Below are positions 52,801-62,144 of a DNA stretch of 64,000 nt, piece by piece. Numbering within the stretch: position 1 is the first letter of the stretch; every line of letters starts with the position of its first letter. The notes beneath the pieces were generated by a model. It was not told the origin of the DNA and did no database searches. It worked only from the letters and a program-made list of their open reading frames with translations. This stretch comes from JAAYZH01 sp964479695. Its GTDB lineage: Bacteria > Bacillota > Clostridia > Saccharofermentanales > Fastidiosipilaceae. The translations under genes and the position numbers were made by a program. The stretch covers positions 1 through 64,000 of the forward strand of contig CAYZSO010000009.1 in NCBI GenBank assembly GCA_964479695.1. The letters are read 5' to 3'.

Positions 52801-54303
52801 ATGAAAAATGCATCTGCTAAGGTCCATAAAGATTTTCAAATCGGTGAAATCGATAAACGAATCTACGGATCTTTTATAGAACATTTAGGGAGAGCTGTAT
52901 ATAGTGGTATATACGAACCGGATCATCCAACGGCCGATGAAGATGGTTTTCGCCAGGATGTAATCGATTTGGTCAGAGAAATAGATGTGCCCATTATTCG
53001 GTACCCCGGCGGTAATTTCGTATCCGGCTTCGATTGGGAGGACAGTGTTGGTCCAGTGGATGAGAGACCAAAGCGCCTAGACCTAGCGTGGGCGACAACC
53101 GAACCTAATATCATTGGTCTTCATGAATTCTCAAATTGGCTGAAAAAAGTAGACTCAGAAATGATGATTGCCGTAAATCTTGGGACGAGGGGAATCAATG
53201 AAGCTAGACAATTACTGGAATACTGCAACCATCCGGGTAATTCAAAGTATGCGGATCTTAGAATCAAGCACGGTCAGAAGGAGCCTTATGGGTTCAAGAC
53301 GTGGTGCCTGGGCAACGAAATGGATGGCCCATGGCAGATTGGTCATAAAACTTCAGAGGAGTATGGCCGGTTAGCAGCGGAGACCGCAAAGGTTATGAAG
53401 ATGACTGACCCTTCCATTGAACTCGTTGTGAGTGGCTCTTCGAACAGTAAAATGCCAACTTTCGGTTCGTGGGAGGCAGAAGTACTTGATCATACCTATG
53501 AACAGGTAGATTACCTTTCTTTGCATCAATATTATGGTAACCCGGAAAATGATACGCCAAGTTATCTTGCAAGTTCACTTGATATGGATGATTTTATCAA
53601 AACGATCGTAGCAACTTGCGATTATGTCGCAGGGAAAAAACATTCTAAGAAGAAAATGATGCTGAGTTTTGATGAATGGAATGTATGGTTCCATTCGAAT
53701 AATGCGCCTTTTGAACGGTGGAGCGTAGCACCACCATTACTAGAGGATATCTATAATCTCGAGGATGCGTTGCTTGTTGGTTCCATGTTGATCACTCTCT
53801 TGAGACATTCAGACAGAGTTAAAATTGCCAATTTGGCGCAGCTAGTAAATGTGATCGCACCGATTATGACTGAGAGGGGTGGTAAAGCTTGGAAGCAAAC
53901 TATTTTCTACCCTTATATGTTTACCTCACGTTATGGCCGCGGCACAGCTTTAAATACATTAGTCACATCGCCGAAATATGATTCAAAAGCCTATACAGAT
54001 GTACCTTTCATTGACACGATCGTTGTTGATAACCAGGTTGTAAGTGGAACGGAGATAACAATTTTCGCTGTAAACCGTGGTGAAGAAGACGTGCTCGTGA
54101 ACTATGAGCTTTTGGGGTATGAACACTTTATCGTTATCGACCACCAATTGATTACCGGAGATGACGTTAAGAAAACGAACTCACCAATACAACAAGCGAT
54201 TACTCCAATAAAAGGTAAAGGGGCAGAGGCGACAGAACAAGGTGTGGACATCCCCATGCCTGCACGTTCTTGGCAAATGATCCGTCTCGCTGAGAGAAAA
54301 TAG
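52801..54303 (+). CDS. abfA: Alpha-L-arabinofuranosidase, GH51 (second)
   Basis: A protein of 500 residues, close to AbfA of arabinan utilisation. Features: YGSFIEHLGRAVYSGIYEPDHP, IRYPGGNFVSGFDWEDSVGP, the acid/base Glu in CLGNEMDGPW (about 172) and the nucleophile Glu in LSFDEWNVWF (about 290). No signal peptide. GGAGGG precedes the start, 26 bp after the first GH51. The pair suggests internal removal of both 1,5-chain and branch arabinose residues. Confidence 0.93.
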   Translation: MKNASAKVHKDFQIGEIDKRIYGSFIEHLGRAVYSGIYEPDHPTADEDGFRQDVIDLVREIDVPIIRYPGGNFVSGFDWEDSVGPVDERPKRLDLAWATTEPNIIGLHEFSNWLKKVDSEMMIAVNLGTRGINEARQLLEYCNHPGNSKYADLRIKHGQKEPYGFKTWCLGNEMDGPWQIGHKTSEEYGRLAAETAKVMKMTDPSIELVVSGSSNSKMPTFGSWEAEVLDHTYEQVDYLSLHQYYGNPENDTPSYLASSLDMDDFIKTIVATCDYVAGKKHSKKKMMLSFDEWNVWFHSNNAPFERWSVAPPLLEDIYNLEDALLVGSMLITLLRHSDRVKIANLAQLVNVIAPIMTERGGKAWKQTIFYPYMFTSRYGRGTALNTLVTSPKYDSKAYTDVPFIDTIVVDNQVVSGTEITIFAVNRGEEDVLVNYELLGYEHFIVIDHQLITGDDVKKTNSPIQQAITPIKGKGAEATEQGVDIPMPARSWQMIRLAERK

Positions 54304-54317
54304 AAATAGTGACCGAT

Positions 54318-55760
54318 ATGCAGAGCAGAAAAAAACATTTGGGAAAACTAGTAGTGACAAGCTTGATGGTGTTTATCCTTGCTGGTTGTGCGACGGAACG
54401 GCCAGATTTGAGCAAAGCGATACCACCTACATTTTCGGAAGTCACGGTTCATGATCCGTCTGTGATGAAAGCAGGGGACACATTCTATATTGTTGGTTCC
54501 CACTTACAGACAGCTAAAAGTAAGGATCTGTTGACATGGGAACAGATGTCCTCTTCTTTGACTCTTGCGTCTCATGTCATGCCCAATGCTCCTATTCAGC
54601 TACAGGAAGCTTTACAATGGGCTAAATCCGATACACTATGGGCTGGAGATTGGATTTATCTAGAAGGAACAGGAAAGTATCACATGTACTATTGTTCATG
54701 TGAAGGGACAAGTCCACGTTCTGCTATGGGTATGGCAGTTTCCGATAATCCGGATGGTCCTTATACAAATGTACAAGTGTTTCTTAAATCAGGAATGTGG
54801 GACGAGAAAGCACCGGATGGGCGTATTTATGATCCCAATATCCACCCCAATGCAATTGATCCTCATGTTTTCTATGACGCAGACGGACAGCTCTGGATGA
54901 TATATGGTTCCTATTCCGGTGGAATTTATATTTTGAAAATGGACGATACTACGGGATTACCCGAGCCAGATCAAGGATATGGTAAGCATTTATTAGGTGG
55001 CCGTCATGGCAAAGTTGAAGCACCATATGTCCTCTACAATCCGGAAACGAAGTACTACTACCTCTTCTTATCCTATGGCGGTTTGGATAGCAAAGGCGGT
55101 TATCAAATACGTGTTTCACGTTCGAAGCAAGCAGATGGACCGTATGAGGATATTAGTGGCCAAAATATGAGTTCAGTTTCAGGAGATATTAACGTATTCA
55201 AAAAATATGGACAGAAATTGTTCGGTAATTATTCTTGGACTGAATCCGCCGATCCATTAACAAGTGGATATGTATCTCCAGGTCACAATTCTGCTTACTA
55301 TGATAAAAGTTCTGGTAAATCATTCCTTATTTTTCATTCTCGATTTCCTGGCCAGGGTGAATTGCATCATGTGAGAGTTCATGAACTGTTGTTTACAGAA
55401 GATGGATGGCCTGTGGCGGCACCTTACCGCTATGCAGGGACAACGGTCGATTCACTGACTGCAATAACAGAGCAAGATGCAGTAGGTGCGTATCAATTTA
55501 TTAATCATGGTAAAGAAGTGGGCTCAGCGATTACACAGTCTTCAGAGATTCTTTTGAACAAAGATGGTTCTATTGCTGGGTCAGTTGAAGGAAGTTGGAA
55601 AATTTCAGAAGACAACAAGGCTGAAATATCAATTGGAACGACTACGTGGAAAGGTTATTTTGTGTGGCAATGGCAAGAAAACGTAGGACGATATGATATC
55701 TGCTTCACTGCAGTTGCACAAGACGGTACGGCAGTATGGGGTGCGAAACAGACCGCTTGA
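54318..55760 (+). CDS. GH43 arabinanase, surface lipoprotein
   Basis: A protein of 480 residues with a lipoprotein signal (VFILAGC, Cys at about 24). The five-bladed propeller of GH43 is visible: VHDPSVMKAGDTFYIVGS with the catalytic base Asp, AIDPHVFYDADGQLWMIYGSYSGGIY with the modulating Asp, and KVEAPYVLYNPETKYYYLF with the acid Glu. A C-terminal beta domain (about 390-480) resembles that of endo-1,5-arabinanases. It should cut arabinan outside the cell to feed the importer. GTG 54309 is an alternative start. Confidence 0.9.
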   Translation: MQSRKKHLGKLVVTSLMVFILAGCATERPDLSKAIPPTFSEVTVHDPSVMKAGDTFYIVGSHLQTAKSKDLLTWEQMSSSLTLASHVMPNAPIQLQEALQWAKSDTLWAGDWIYLEGTGKYHMYYCSCEGTSPRSAMGMAVSDNPDGPYTNVQVFLKSGMWDEKAPDGRIYDPNIHPNAIDPHVFYDADGQLWMIYGSYSGGIYILKMDDTTGLPEPDQGYGKHLLGGRHGKVEAPYVLYNPETKYYYLFLSYGGLDSKGGYQIRVSRSKQADGPYEDISGQNMSSVSGDINVFKKYGQKLFGNYSWTESADPLTSGYVSPGHNSAYYDKSSGKSFLIFHSRFPGQGELHHVRVHELLFTEDGWPVAAPYRYAGTTVDSLTAITEQDAVGAYQFINHGKEVGSAITQSSEILLNKDGSIAGSVEGSWKISEDNKAEISIGTTTWKGYFVWQWQENVGRYDICFTAVAQDGTAVWGAKQTA

Positions 55761-55965
55761 CTGCAAGATGTAAATACAACCTAAGCAAAAATGCATAAAA
55801 AATACAACTTTTACATATAAAATCATAATTAATCTATTAGAACAGACAACTGTAGTATGGTAAATAGAGAATTGCGGTGCTAGAATCAACACATAAACGT
55901 CTTCTTTGTGCGATGTGGAGATTCGCAGAAGACATATTACAGACAATTATCGAGGAGGAAAGAAA
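55761..55965. promoter_or_regulatory. Second control region of the arabinan locus
   Basis: 205 AT-rich bases between the lipoprotein and the transport genes. ACAGACAA words at 55842 and 55939 match those upstream of GH127. No intrinsic terminator is clear. A separate promoter for the transport operon is likely but could not be placed exactly. Confidence 0.45.
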
Positions 55966-57492
55966 ATGAAGAAAGCACTTTCAAGTTTTTTGGCAGCAAC
56001 GATACTGGCTTCCACACTTGCTGCGTGCGGTGGAAACACGACCACAACTACACCAGGTGGCAATACAGATGGAACCAGCGGTAACTCTGGACAGCAGCCG
56101 ACGGCGACTCTGACAGTTTCAGTTTTCGCGCAAGAACATGAGCAGGCCATGTACCGCGAAGTTATTCAAAAATTCGAAAAAGACCGAAATGTCAAAGTGG
56201 ATTTTCAAGTTGCTGGTGATCAGTACTGGCCTGAACTTGAGGCAGCATTAACAGCAAACACCGCACCTGATGTATTTTACTTGGGGGTAGGTGATATTAA
56301 GAAACGTGTCTGGGCAGACAAAGTCGTCCCGCTGAATGGTTTGCTTGATGAAAGCTCACTAACCAGAATATGGCCTGAGGCTCTGAACCTGTATCGTTTC
56401 GATGTTGAGAAAAATACTTTGGGTGAAGGTGATATTTATGCATTACCCAAAGACTTCTCAGCTGTCTCTATGGCAGTGAACAAAGCCATAGTAGAAAAAC
56501 GGCGTACAGAGATCCAAGCATTGGTTGATGATGGGACACTACCGTATTTCCCTGAGACAGATGAAAATGGAAACCTACCAGTTTATACATTTACGGAATT
56601 TGCAAAACTGATGAAAACTTTGACATTTGAAGATCCAACCCTTCCGGAAACTGCTGGCTCAACGCAAGTCTATGGTACGCATCTATGGGAAGACTTCACA
56701 TTACAGCCTTTCATATGGGGTGCAGGTGGATCCTACCTAAATGAAACTCATGACAAGGTGCTCTTTGATAGCCCCAAATTTATTGAAGGTTATGAAGGGT
56801 TCATGAAAATTGTCGAAGAAGGTGGGTCAGGACTATCTACTGATGAAACGACTGGTTATTTAAAATTCTTATCTGGTCGTGTCGCGTATTTCCCTTGCGG
56901 CACCTGGGATGTTGGAGCTTTCCAAGCGATCGAAGACGATCAAGCCGTCAATCCTGACAAGAGTTGGTTTGACTTTGATCTGGCTCCATGGCCTATTAGT
57001 GACTCATATAAAGACCTTACAATTGAAGAACGCCAAGACAAATGGGCAGGTCGTGTTGATTCCATTGGTTATGCCGTTTCGAAAACTTCGCAAAATCAAC
57101 AACTCGCTGCTGAATTAGCCTACTTACTCTCCGCTGACGAAGAAGTTCAACGGTTTATCGCCGAACGCGGGGGCCAAGTCCCGAACCTGGTTGATATGGC
57201 CGAGGGTGAATACCTCACGAGTGACAACTACTTCCCTGAGAGCCGTGCACTTTTTGTAAAGATGCTTTCCGGCCAGAATGGGCATCGTGTTGAGACGTCT
57301 TACACATTTGATAATCTCTGGCATTCAGAAGGATTCATTTCAGGTGTAGATAGCGTCTGGAGTTACTATGAGGGTTCGGATAAGGGCGTAACGCCAATGA
57401 GTGTAAGTGAATATTGCAAGTCTATCCAAGCTGATGCTCAACAGAAACTAGACGACAGCATAGCAAACGAAGAAGCTATTAGGCCAAACTAA
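55966..57492 (+). CDS. ABC sugar-binding lipoprotein (arabino-oligosaccharide type)
   Basis: Extracellular solute-binding protein, family 1; 508 residues. The signal ends in LAAC (about residue 21) with a Thr/Gly/Asn linker. The mature protein has two lobes with LTANTAPDVFYLGVGDIKKRVWADKVVPLNGLL-type and FLSGRVAYFPCGTWDVGAF features. The neighbours indicate arabinose oligomers as ligand. GAGGAGG precedes ATG 55966. A large stem-loop between it and the permease genes could protect this part of the mRNA. Confidence 0.9.
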   Translation: MKKALSSFLAATILASTLAACGGNTTTTTPGGNTDGTSGNSGQQPTATLTVSVFAQEHEQAMYREVIQKFEKDRNVKVDFQVAGDQYWPELEAALTANTAPDVFYLGVGDIKKRVWADKVVPLNGLLDESSLTRIWPEALNLYRFDVEKNTLGEGDIYALPKDFSAVSMAVNKAIVEKRRTEIQALVDDGTLPYFPETDENGNLPVYTFTEFAKLMKTLTFEDPTLPETAGSTQVYGTHLWEDFTLQPFIWGAGGSYLNETHDKVLFDSPKFIEGYEGFMKIVEEGGSGLSTDETTGYLKFLSGRVAYFPCGTWDVGAFQAIEDDQAVNPDKSWFDFDLAPWPISDSYKDLTIEERQDKWAGRVDSIGYAVSKTSQNQQLAAELAYLLSADEEVQRFIAERGGQVPNLVDMAEGEYLTSDNYFPESRALFVKMLSGQNGHRVETSYTFDNLWHSEGFISGVDSVWSYYEGSDKGVTPMSVSEYCKSIQADAQQKLDDSIANEEAIRPN

Positions 57493-57504
57493 TTGTTATT
57501 GATC

Positions 57505-57558
57505 GCCGGTACTTTCTACATTAAGGACTTAACAGAGTCCTTGGACGGAAGTACCGGC
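57505..57558 (+). promoter_or_regulatory. Intercistronic stem-loop after the binding-protein gene
   Basis: GCCGGTACTT (57505-57514) pairs with AAGTACCGGC (57549-57558); inside, AAGGACT pairs with AGTCCTT. No T run follows, so it is more likely an mRNA-stabilising structure than a terminator. Confidence 0.65.
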
Positions 57559-57581
57559 ATCTACTTAAACGAGGCGGCACT

Positions 57582-58484
57582 ATGAAAAACAAATCCCAAA
57601 CTCCTAGCATCCAAAGGATTGACAATCGATGGGGCTACGCATTTATAATTATTCCCTTTGTGGGCATGATACTCTTTGTTATCTTGCCATTCATTATGAC
57701 GGTGTATGCTTCTTTTACTTCTTGGCCATTAGGACAATCCCTGATGAATGCAAAATGGGTAGGCTTAAAGAATTTCTCAGATCTGTTCAAGGCTGATCTA
57801 TTCTGGAAGAGCCTTGGTAACACGTTCTTCTATATGATCGGCATCCCGATAGGCCTAATAATTTCCCTCATTCTGGCCCAAGCGATGAATAGAGGGACTC
57901 GCTATGAAAATACATTTCGTGTCATCTATTATGTCCCTGTCGTAACTTCAATCGTTGCGGTAAGCTTCATTTTCCAGAGATTATTTATGACTGATGGAGG
58001 GGTCATTAACAGTTTCCTTAATCGATTGGGTATTGAGAACCCGCCAAACTGGCTCGGACATCCTGACTATACAAAGTGGGTTATTATCATCATGAACGTC
58101 TGGAAGGGTATCGGAGGCTCCATCATTTTGTATATCGCCGGAATGCAAGGCATCTCTTCTACTTATTATGAAGCGGCAAAAATAGATGGTGCTTCAAGTT
58201 TCAAGGCCTTTCGAAGGATCACCTTGCCACTTCTCCGCCCTGTGACTTTTTATCTCATCGTCACTTCAGTAATCGGGGGTGCACAAATGTATGTTGAACC
58301 TCGGTTAATTTTCACAGCAAACGGGCCTGCTAACTCTACATTCACAACAGTAATTTATCTTTACGACTATACCTTTTCCCATAGCCGTGCAGGTTATGGC
58401 TCAGCTATTGCGGTTATCTTAGGCATAATTGTGTTTATCCTAACTGCTATCCAGCTCTACATGAATAAGAGGGCAAACAAATGA
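57582..58484 (+). CDS. ABC sugar permease, MalF/MsmF type
   Basis: Channel subunit of 300 residues with six membrane helices. The coupling motif EAAKIDGASSFKAFRRITLPLLRP is near residue 200. The first helix reads AFIIIPFVGMILFVILPFIM. It pairs with the next gene product; the last 4 nt overlap that gene (ATGA). No ATPase gene is in the locus, as is common for Gram-positive oligosaccharide importers that share an MsmK-like ATPase. Confidence 0.93.
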   Translation: MKNKSQTPSIQRIDNRWGYAFIIIPFVGMILFVILPFIMTVYASFTSWPLGQSLMNAKWVGLKNFSDLFKADLFWKSLGNTFFYMIGIPIGLIISLILAQAMNRGTRYENTFRVIYYVPVVTSIVAVSFIFQRLFMTDGGVINSFLNRLGIENPPNWLGHPDYTKWVIIIMNVWKGIGGSIILYIAGMQGISSTYYEAAKIDGASSFKAFRRITLPLLRPVTFYLIVTSVIGGAQMYVEPRLIFTANGPANSTFTTVIYLYDYTFSHSRAGYGSAIAVILGIIVFILTAIQLYMNKRANK

Positions 58485-59311
58485 AACGAAATAAAAAAAT
58501 ACTAGATGTTATTATCTTTGTTTTGCTGGCAGTAGGAGCTATCTTCATGCTTTATCCATTTGTTTGGATGATTTTTACTTCATTCAAACCAAAACTTCAT
58601 GTTTATCTCGGCGGCCTTCTACCACAAGTATGGGACTTTTCCAGCTATGTGCAAATATGGGACGAAATTCCACTCCTCAGGGGATTTGCCAATACTTTGT
58701 TGTATTCTCTCCCACCAGTTGTTGTTGGTTCCGTTATCTCTGCTGCAGCAGCCTTCGCATTTGCCAAAATTAGATTTAAGGGAAGAGACATACTCTTCTT
58801 AATCTTACTCATCTCACTTATGATACCGTACCCCAGCATTATGGTTCCCCAATTTGTCCTTTTTAGTGAAGCAAAGCTACTCATGACTCCTTGGCCATTA
58901 ATCTTGCCTAAACTTTTTGGCAATGTCTCTATGATATTCTTTCTTCGCCAGTATATTTATAATGTACCAGATTCTGTTATTGATGCCGCAAAGATTGATG
59001 GCGGTAGCTACATGAGGATTTACACAAACATCATTCTGCCCATGGTTTCACCTGCATTGGCGGCTCACGGTGTTCTTTGGTTCATTGGCTCCTGGAATGA
59101 TTATCTTGCACCTACGATCCTGATTAAAAACCCCATTTGGCAGCCAGTGACCGTTATGGTGGCAAAGTTTAATGAACAATATGCAATCAATAGTCATGTT
59201 CCGCGAATAATGGCAGGTTCTGTGATGCTTCTTGTCCCCGTCTTGATCATTTACGGTATTTTCCAACGCTACATTATCGGTTCATTTATGTTTTCAGGAA
59301 TGAAGGAATAG
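58481..59311 (+). CDS. ABC sugar permease, MalG/MsmG type
   Basis: Second channel subunit, 276 residues, six membrane helices. Features are the N-terminal FVWMIFTSFKP and the coupling motif DAAKIDGGSYMRIYTNIILPMVSPALA. It overlaps the preceding permease by 4 nt and lies 2 bp from the GH43 gene, so all are co-transcribed. Confidence 0.93.
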   Translation: MKRNKKILDVIIFVLLAVGAIFMLYPFVWMIFTSFKPKLHVYLGGLLPQVWDFSSYVQIWDEIPLLRGFANTLLYSLPPVVVGSVISAAAAFAFAKIRFKGRDILFLILLISLMIPYPSIMVPQFVLFSEAKLLMTPWPLILPKLFGNVSMIFFLRQYIYNVPDSVIDAAKIDGGSYMRIYTNIILPMVSPALAAHGVLWFIGSWNDYLAPTILIKNPIWQPVTVMVAKFNEQYAINSHVPRIMAGSVMLLVPVLIIYGIFQRYIIGSFMFSGMKE

Positions 59312-59313
59312 TT

Positions 59314-60501
59314 ATGGCTGAATCGTGCATTAAGTTTCATGACCCTCTGATCGTTCGAGAAGATGGAACCTATTATTGTCTTTCAACGGATACTGATTTG
59401 AGTGGCGTTCAAATTGCATCGAGTTCGGATCTTATTACATGGAGCCTCAGAAAGTCCGCACTTGCTGCCATGCCTGGTCCAGTCAAAAGACATACCCAGG
59501 CTTCTGGATTTTGGGCACCTGAGCTCGTGCGAGTAAAAGATGAATTGCGTCTCTATTGTTGCGCATCTCAATTCGGTACTAGTCAAAGCGTCATTTCCCT
59601 TGCCAAATCATCATCGATACTCGAGGATTTTTATTATGAAGGGGATATCCTGAAAACATACCAAGATGATGAAGCGGAACGGCCTAACGCAATCGACCCC
59701 AATGTCCTTCAAGACAAAGAGGGTAACTGGTTTCTGATTTATGGATCTTTTTTTGGAGGCATTTACATCATCCCTTTGGACGAGAGTGGCTATCCGGCGG
59801 AGGCAGGATATGGTACCAGAATTGCCGGAGGTCACCATAGGGCAGTTGAAGGAGCCTATGCATTTTATGATGAGTCTCGAGACCTGTATTATCTTTTTGT
59901 CTCTTGCGGTAGTTTAACTTATGACTACAATATCCGCGTAGCTACATCTCGTAGTATTAGAGGCCCTTATGTTGACAGCCAGGGACAGGATCTTTGTGAT
60001 ACGGATCCTATTCACAGCCCGGGCGACAAAATGATTGGAAGTTTTCATTTCGATTTGCCCAGTTCCGAAGGATGGATAGGCCCGGGCCATAACAGTATCT
60101 TGCGGCTTGATGATGGCATCTATTTGGTTCATCACATCAGAAGACAATTTGATTCGAAAATGTCATATTTGCAGATCCGTAAAATTTTCTTTCTTCCTGA
60201 TGGGAGACTGATTGCATCACCCGTTACGTTGGATTCATCGCCACTTTCCGAAGGAACAGAAATAGCAGACTATTATAGCTTCATTCACTTTGACCGTTTC
60301 AATAATGGGGTGATCTACGGCCGCAAGCTACCAGCTCCGGCTATTACTTCTTATGGTGAGGACTTCATTACGTTCCTTTATAACCATCATCAGTATATCG
60401 GTAAGATCTTAGAACATAACAATCTGAAGTATATTACAGCAATGAATGACATGGGCGAATGCCTCTGGGGGCAGGGATTTTCACGTGAGGAGGCAGTATG
60501 A
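59314..60501 (+). CDS. GH43 arabinanase/arabinosidase, intracellular
   Basis: A protein of 395 residues without signal peptide. GH43 features: KFHDPLIVREDGTYYCLSTD (base Asp), AIDPNVLQDKEGNWFLIYGSFFGGIY (modulating Asp), AVEGAYAFYDESRDLYYLFVS (acid Glu), and GPGHNSILR. A small C-terminal beta domain follows. It should shorten imported arabino-oligosaccharides in the cytoplasm. It is the last of the AT-rich genes and ends within the start of araB (ATGA). Confidence 0.9.
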   Translation: MAESCIKFHDPLIVREDGTYYCLSTDTDLSGVQIASSSDLITWSLRKSALAAMPGPVKRHTQASGFWAPELVRVKDELRLYCCASQFGTSQSVISLAKSSSILEDFYYEGDILKTYQDDEAERPNAIDPNVLQDKEGNWFLIYGSFFGGIYIIPLDESGYPAEAGYGTRIAGGHHRAVEGAYAFYDESRDLYYLFVSCGSLTYDYNIRVATSRSIRGPYVDSQGQDLCDTDPIHSPGDKMIGSFHFDLPSSEGWIGPGHNSILRLDDGIYLVHHIRRQFDSKMSYLQIRKIFFLPDGRLIASPVTLDSSPLSEGTEIADYYSFIHFDRFNNGVIYGRKLPAPAITSYGEDFITFLYNHHQYIGKILEHNNLKYITAMNDMGECLWGQGFSREEAV

Positions 60502-62144
60502 ACCAACAAATCGCAGATGGCCAGGCAACCTTGGGCATTGAATTGGGTTCCACCAGGATCAAGGCCGTGCTCGTTGACCCGGAAGGCCAGATCCTTGCGC
60601 AAGGCGCCTACGAGTGGGAAAACCAGCTCATTGATGGGTACTGGACCTACAGTTTGGACGAGGTTTGGCGGGGAATCCAGGCGGCGTACCGTGACCTGAG
60701 CACGAATGTCGCCGAGCAATACAACGTCGCGTTGACGAAGCTCCGGGCGATTGGCATTTCAGCCATGATGCATGGGTACTTGGCTTTTGACAGCGAAGAT
60801 CAGCTTCTCGTGCCATTCCGCACGTGGCGCAACACGTCGACGGGTGAAGCGAGCCTCATTTTGAGTGAGTTGTTTCAGTTCAACATTCCGCAGCGTTGGT
60901 CGGTAGCTCATCTTTATCAGGCGATTTTGGCCAAAGAACCCCACATCCACCGGATTGCGTATATGACGACTTTGGCAGGTTACGTCCACTGGCAGCTCAC
61001 CGGAGAAAAGGTCCTTGGCATTGGCGATGCAGCCGGCATGTTCCCGATCTCGAACGAGACCCTGGATTTCGATCCTGAGATGCTGGCGAAATTCGATGCT
61101 TTGCCGGATGTGCCTTTCGCCTTGGAAAGCGTCATGCCCCACGTGCTGCTAGCAGGGGTTGAGGCCGGGAGGCTCACGGCTGAAGGAGCCAAGAAGCTCG
61201 ATCCCACAGGTCAGTTAGAAGCGGGCGCGTTGTTTTGTCCGCCAGAGGGTGATGCCGGGACTGGAATGACAGCTACAAATACGGTAGCCAAGAGAAGCGG
61301 TAATGTGTCTGTCGGAACTTCGATCTTTGCGATGGTGGTGTTGGAGGGGGCTTTGGCCAAACACTATGAAGAGATTGACATGGTGACTACGCCTGATGGC
61401 AAACCGGTCGCCATGGTGCATTGCAACAATGGGACTTCGGAGGCGGACAATTGGGTCCGGATATTCGGAGAGTTTGCGGCACTTCTCGGCAACAAGGTTG
61501 ATAAGAGCTCGCTATACGAAATGCTTTACCAAGAAGCGCTAAAGGGTGATCCGCAGGGCGTGGTTAGTTTTAACTATCTTGCGGGTGAGCCCATCACGGG
61601 GACGACGGAAGGGCGGCCGCTCTATCTGAGGCTGCCCGATAAGAGGATGTCTTTGGCGGATTTTATGCTGGCGCAACTTTTTTCGATTGTGGCGACGCTC
61701 AAGCTTGGCATGGCTATTTTGACAGAAGAAGAGAGTGTCGAAATCGACCTGATCGTGGGGCATGGCGGTGTTTTCAAGACGCCGGAGGTCATGCAGAAAA
61801 TCATGGCTTCTGCGCTGGGAATCCCGACTGCGGTGTACCGGTCAGCCGGGGAGGGCGGCGCCTGGGGGATTGCCTTGCTGGCGCTGTTTACCGCGCGCAA
61901 AGCAGAGGAGAAAACTGTAGACTACAAAAATGTCGAGGGTAAAGTCGAACTCAGTTTGGAGGAATTTCTGGAGGAGGGCGTCTTTGGCCGAAATGCGGAG
62001 AGGGTGGTGGAGCAGCCGGATCAGGCTTTGGCCACAAAATTTACCGCCTATTTGAACGAGTACAGGGGATCGCTGGCGGTTGAACGCGCAGCGATTGAAT
62101 CTCTGAAGAAAAATGAATCACTGAAGGAAGAGGTTTCGTTATGA
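60498..62144 (+). CDS. araB: FGGY-family sugar kinase, probable L-ribulokinase
   Basis: A kinase of 548 residues phosphorylating a ketopentose; with araA next to it L-ribulose is the natural substrate, giving L-ribulose 5-phosphate. The N-terminal phosphate loop is LGIELGSTRIKAVLVD; further on come GISAMMHGYLAFD, PEGDAGTGMTATNTV and the C-terminal ATP block IVGHGGVFKTPEVMQKIMASAL. It overlaps the GH43 gene by 4 nt although its base composition is clearly more GC-rich. TTTGGCCAAA occurs twice inside (60926, 61352). Confidence 0.85.
   Translation: MNQQIADGQATLGIELGSTRIKAVLVDPEGQILAQGAYEWENQLIDGYWTYSLDEVWRGIQAAYRDLSTNVAEQYNVALTKLRAIGISAMMHGYLAFDSEDQLLVPFRTWRNTSTGEASLILSELFQFNIPQRWSVAHLYQAILAKEPHIHRIAYMTTLAGYVHWQLTGEKVLGIGDAAGMFPISNETLDFDPEMLAKFDALPDVPFALESVMPHVLLAGVEAGRLTAEGAKKLDPTGQLEAGALFCPPEGDAGTGMTATNTVAKRSGNVSVGTSIFAMVVLEGALAKHYEEIDMVTTPDGKPVAMVHCNNGTSEADNWVRIFGEFAALLGNKVDKSSLYEMLYQEALKGDPQGVVSFNYLAGEPITGTTEGRPLYLRLPDKRMSLADFMLAQLFSIVATLKLGMAILTEEESVEIDLIVGHGGVFKTPEVMQKIMASALGIPTAVYRSAGEGGAWGIALLALFTARKAEEKTVDYKNVEGKVELSLEEFLEEGVFGRNAERVVEQPDQALATKFTAYLNEYRGSLAVERAAIESLKKNESLKEEVSL

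Noticed and set aside
57505..57558. Terminator between the sugar-binding protein and permease genes
   Set aside because: The stem is good but no T run follows, and the downstream genes need this transcript.
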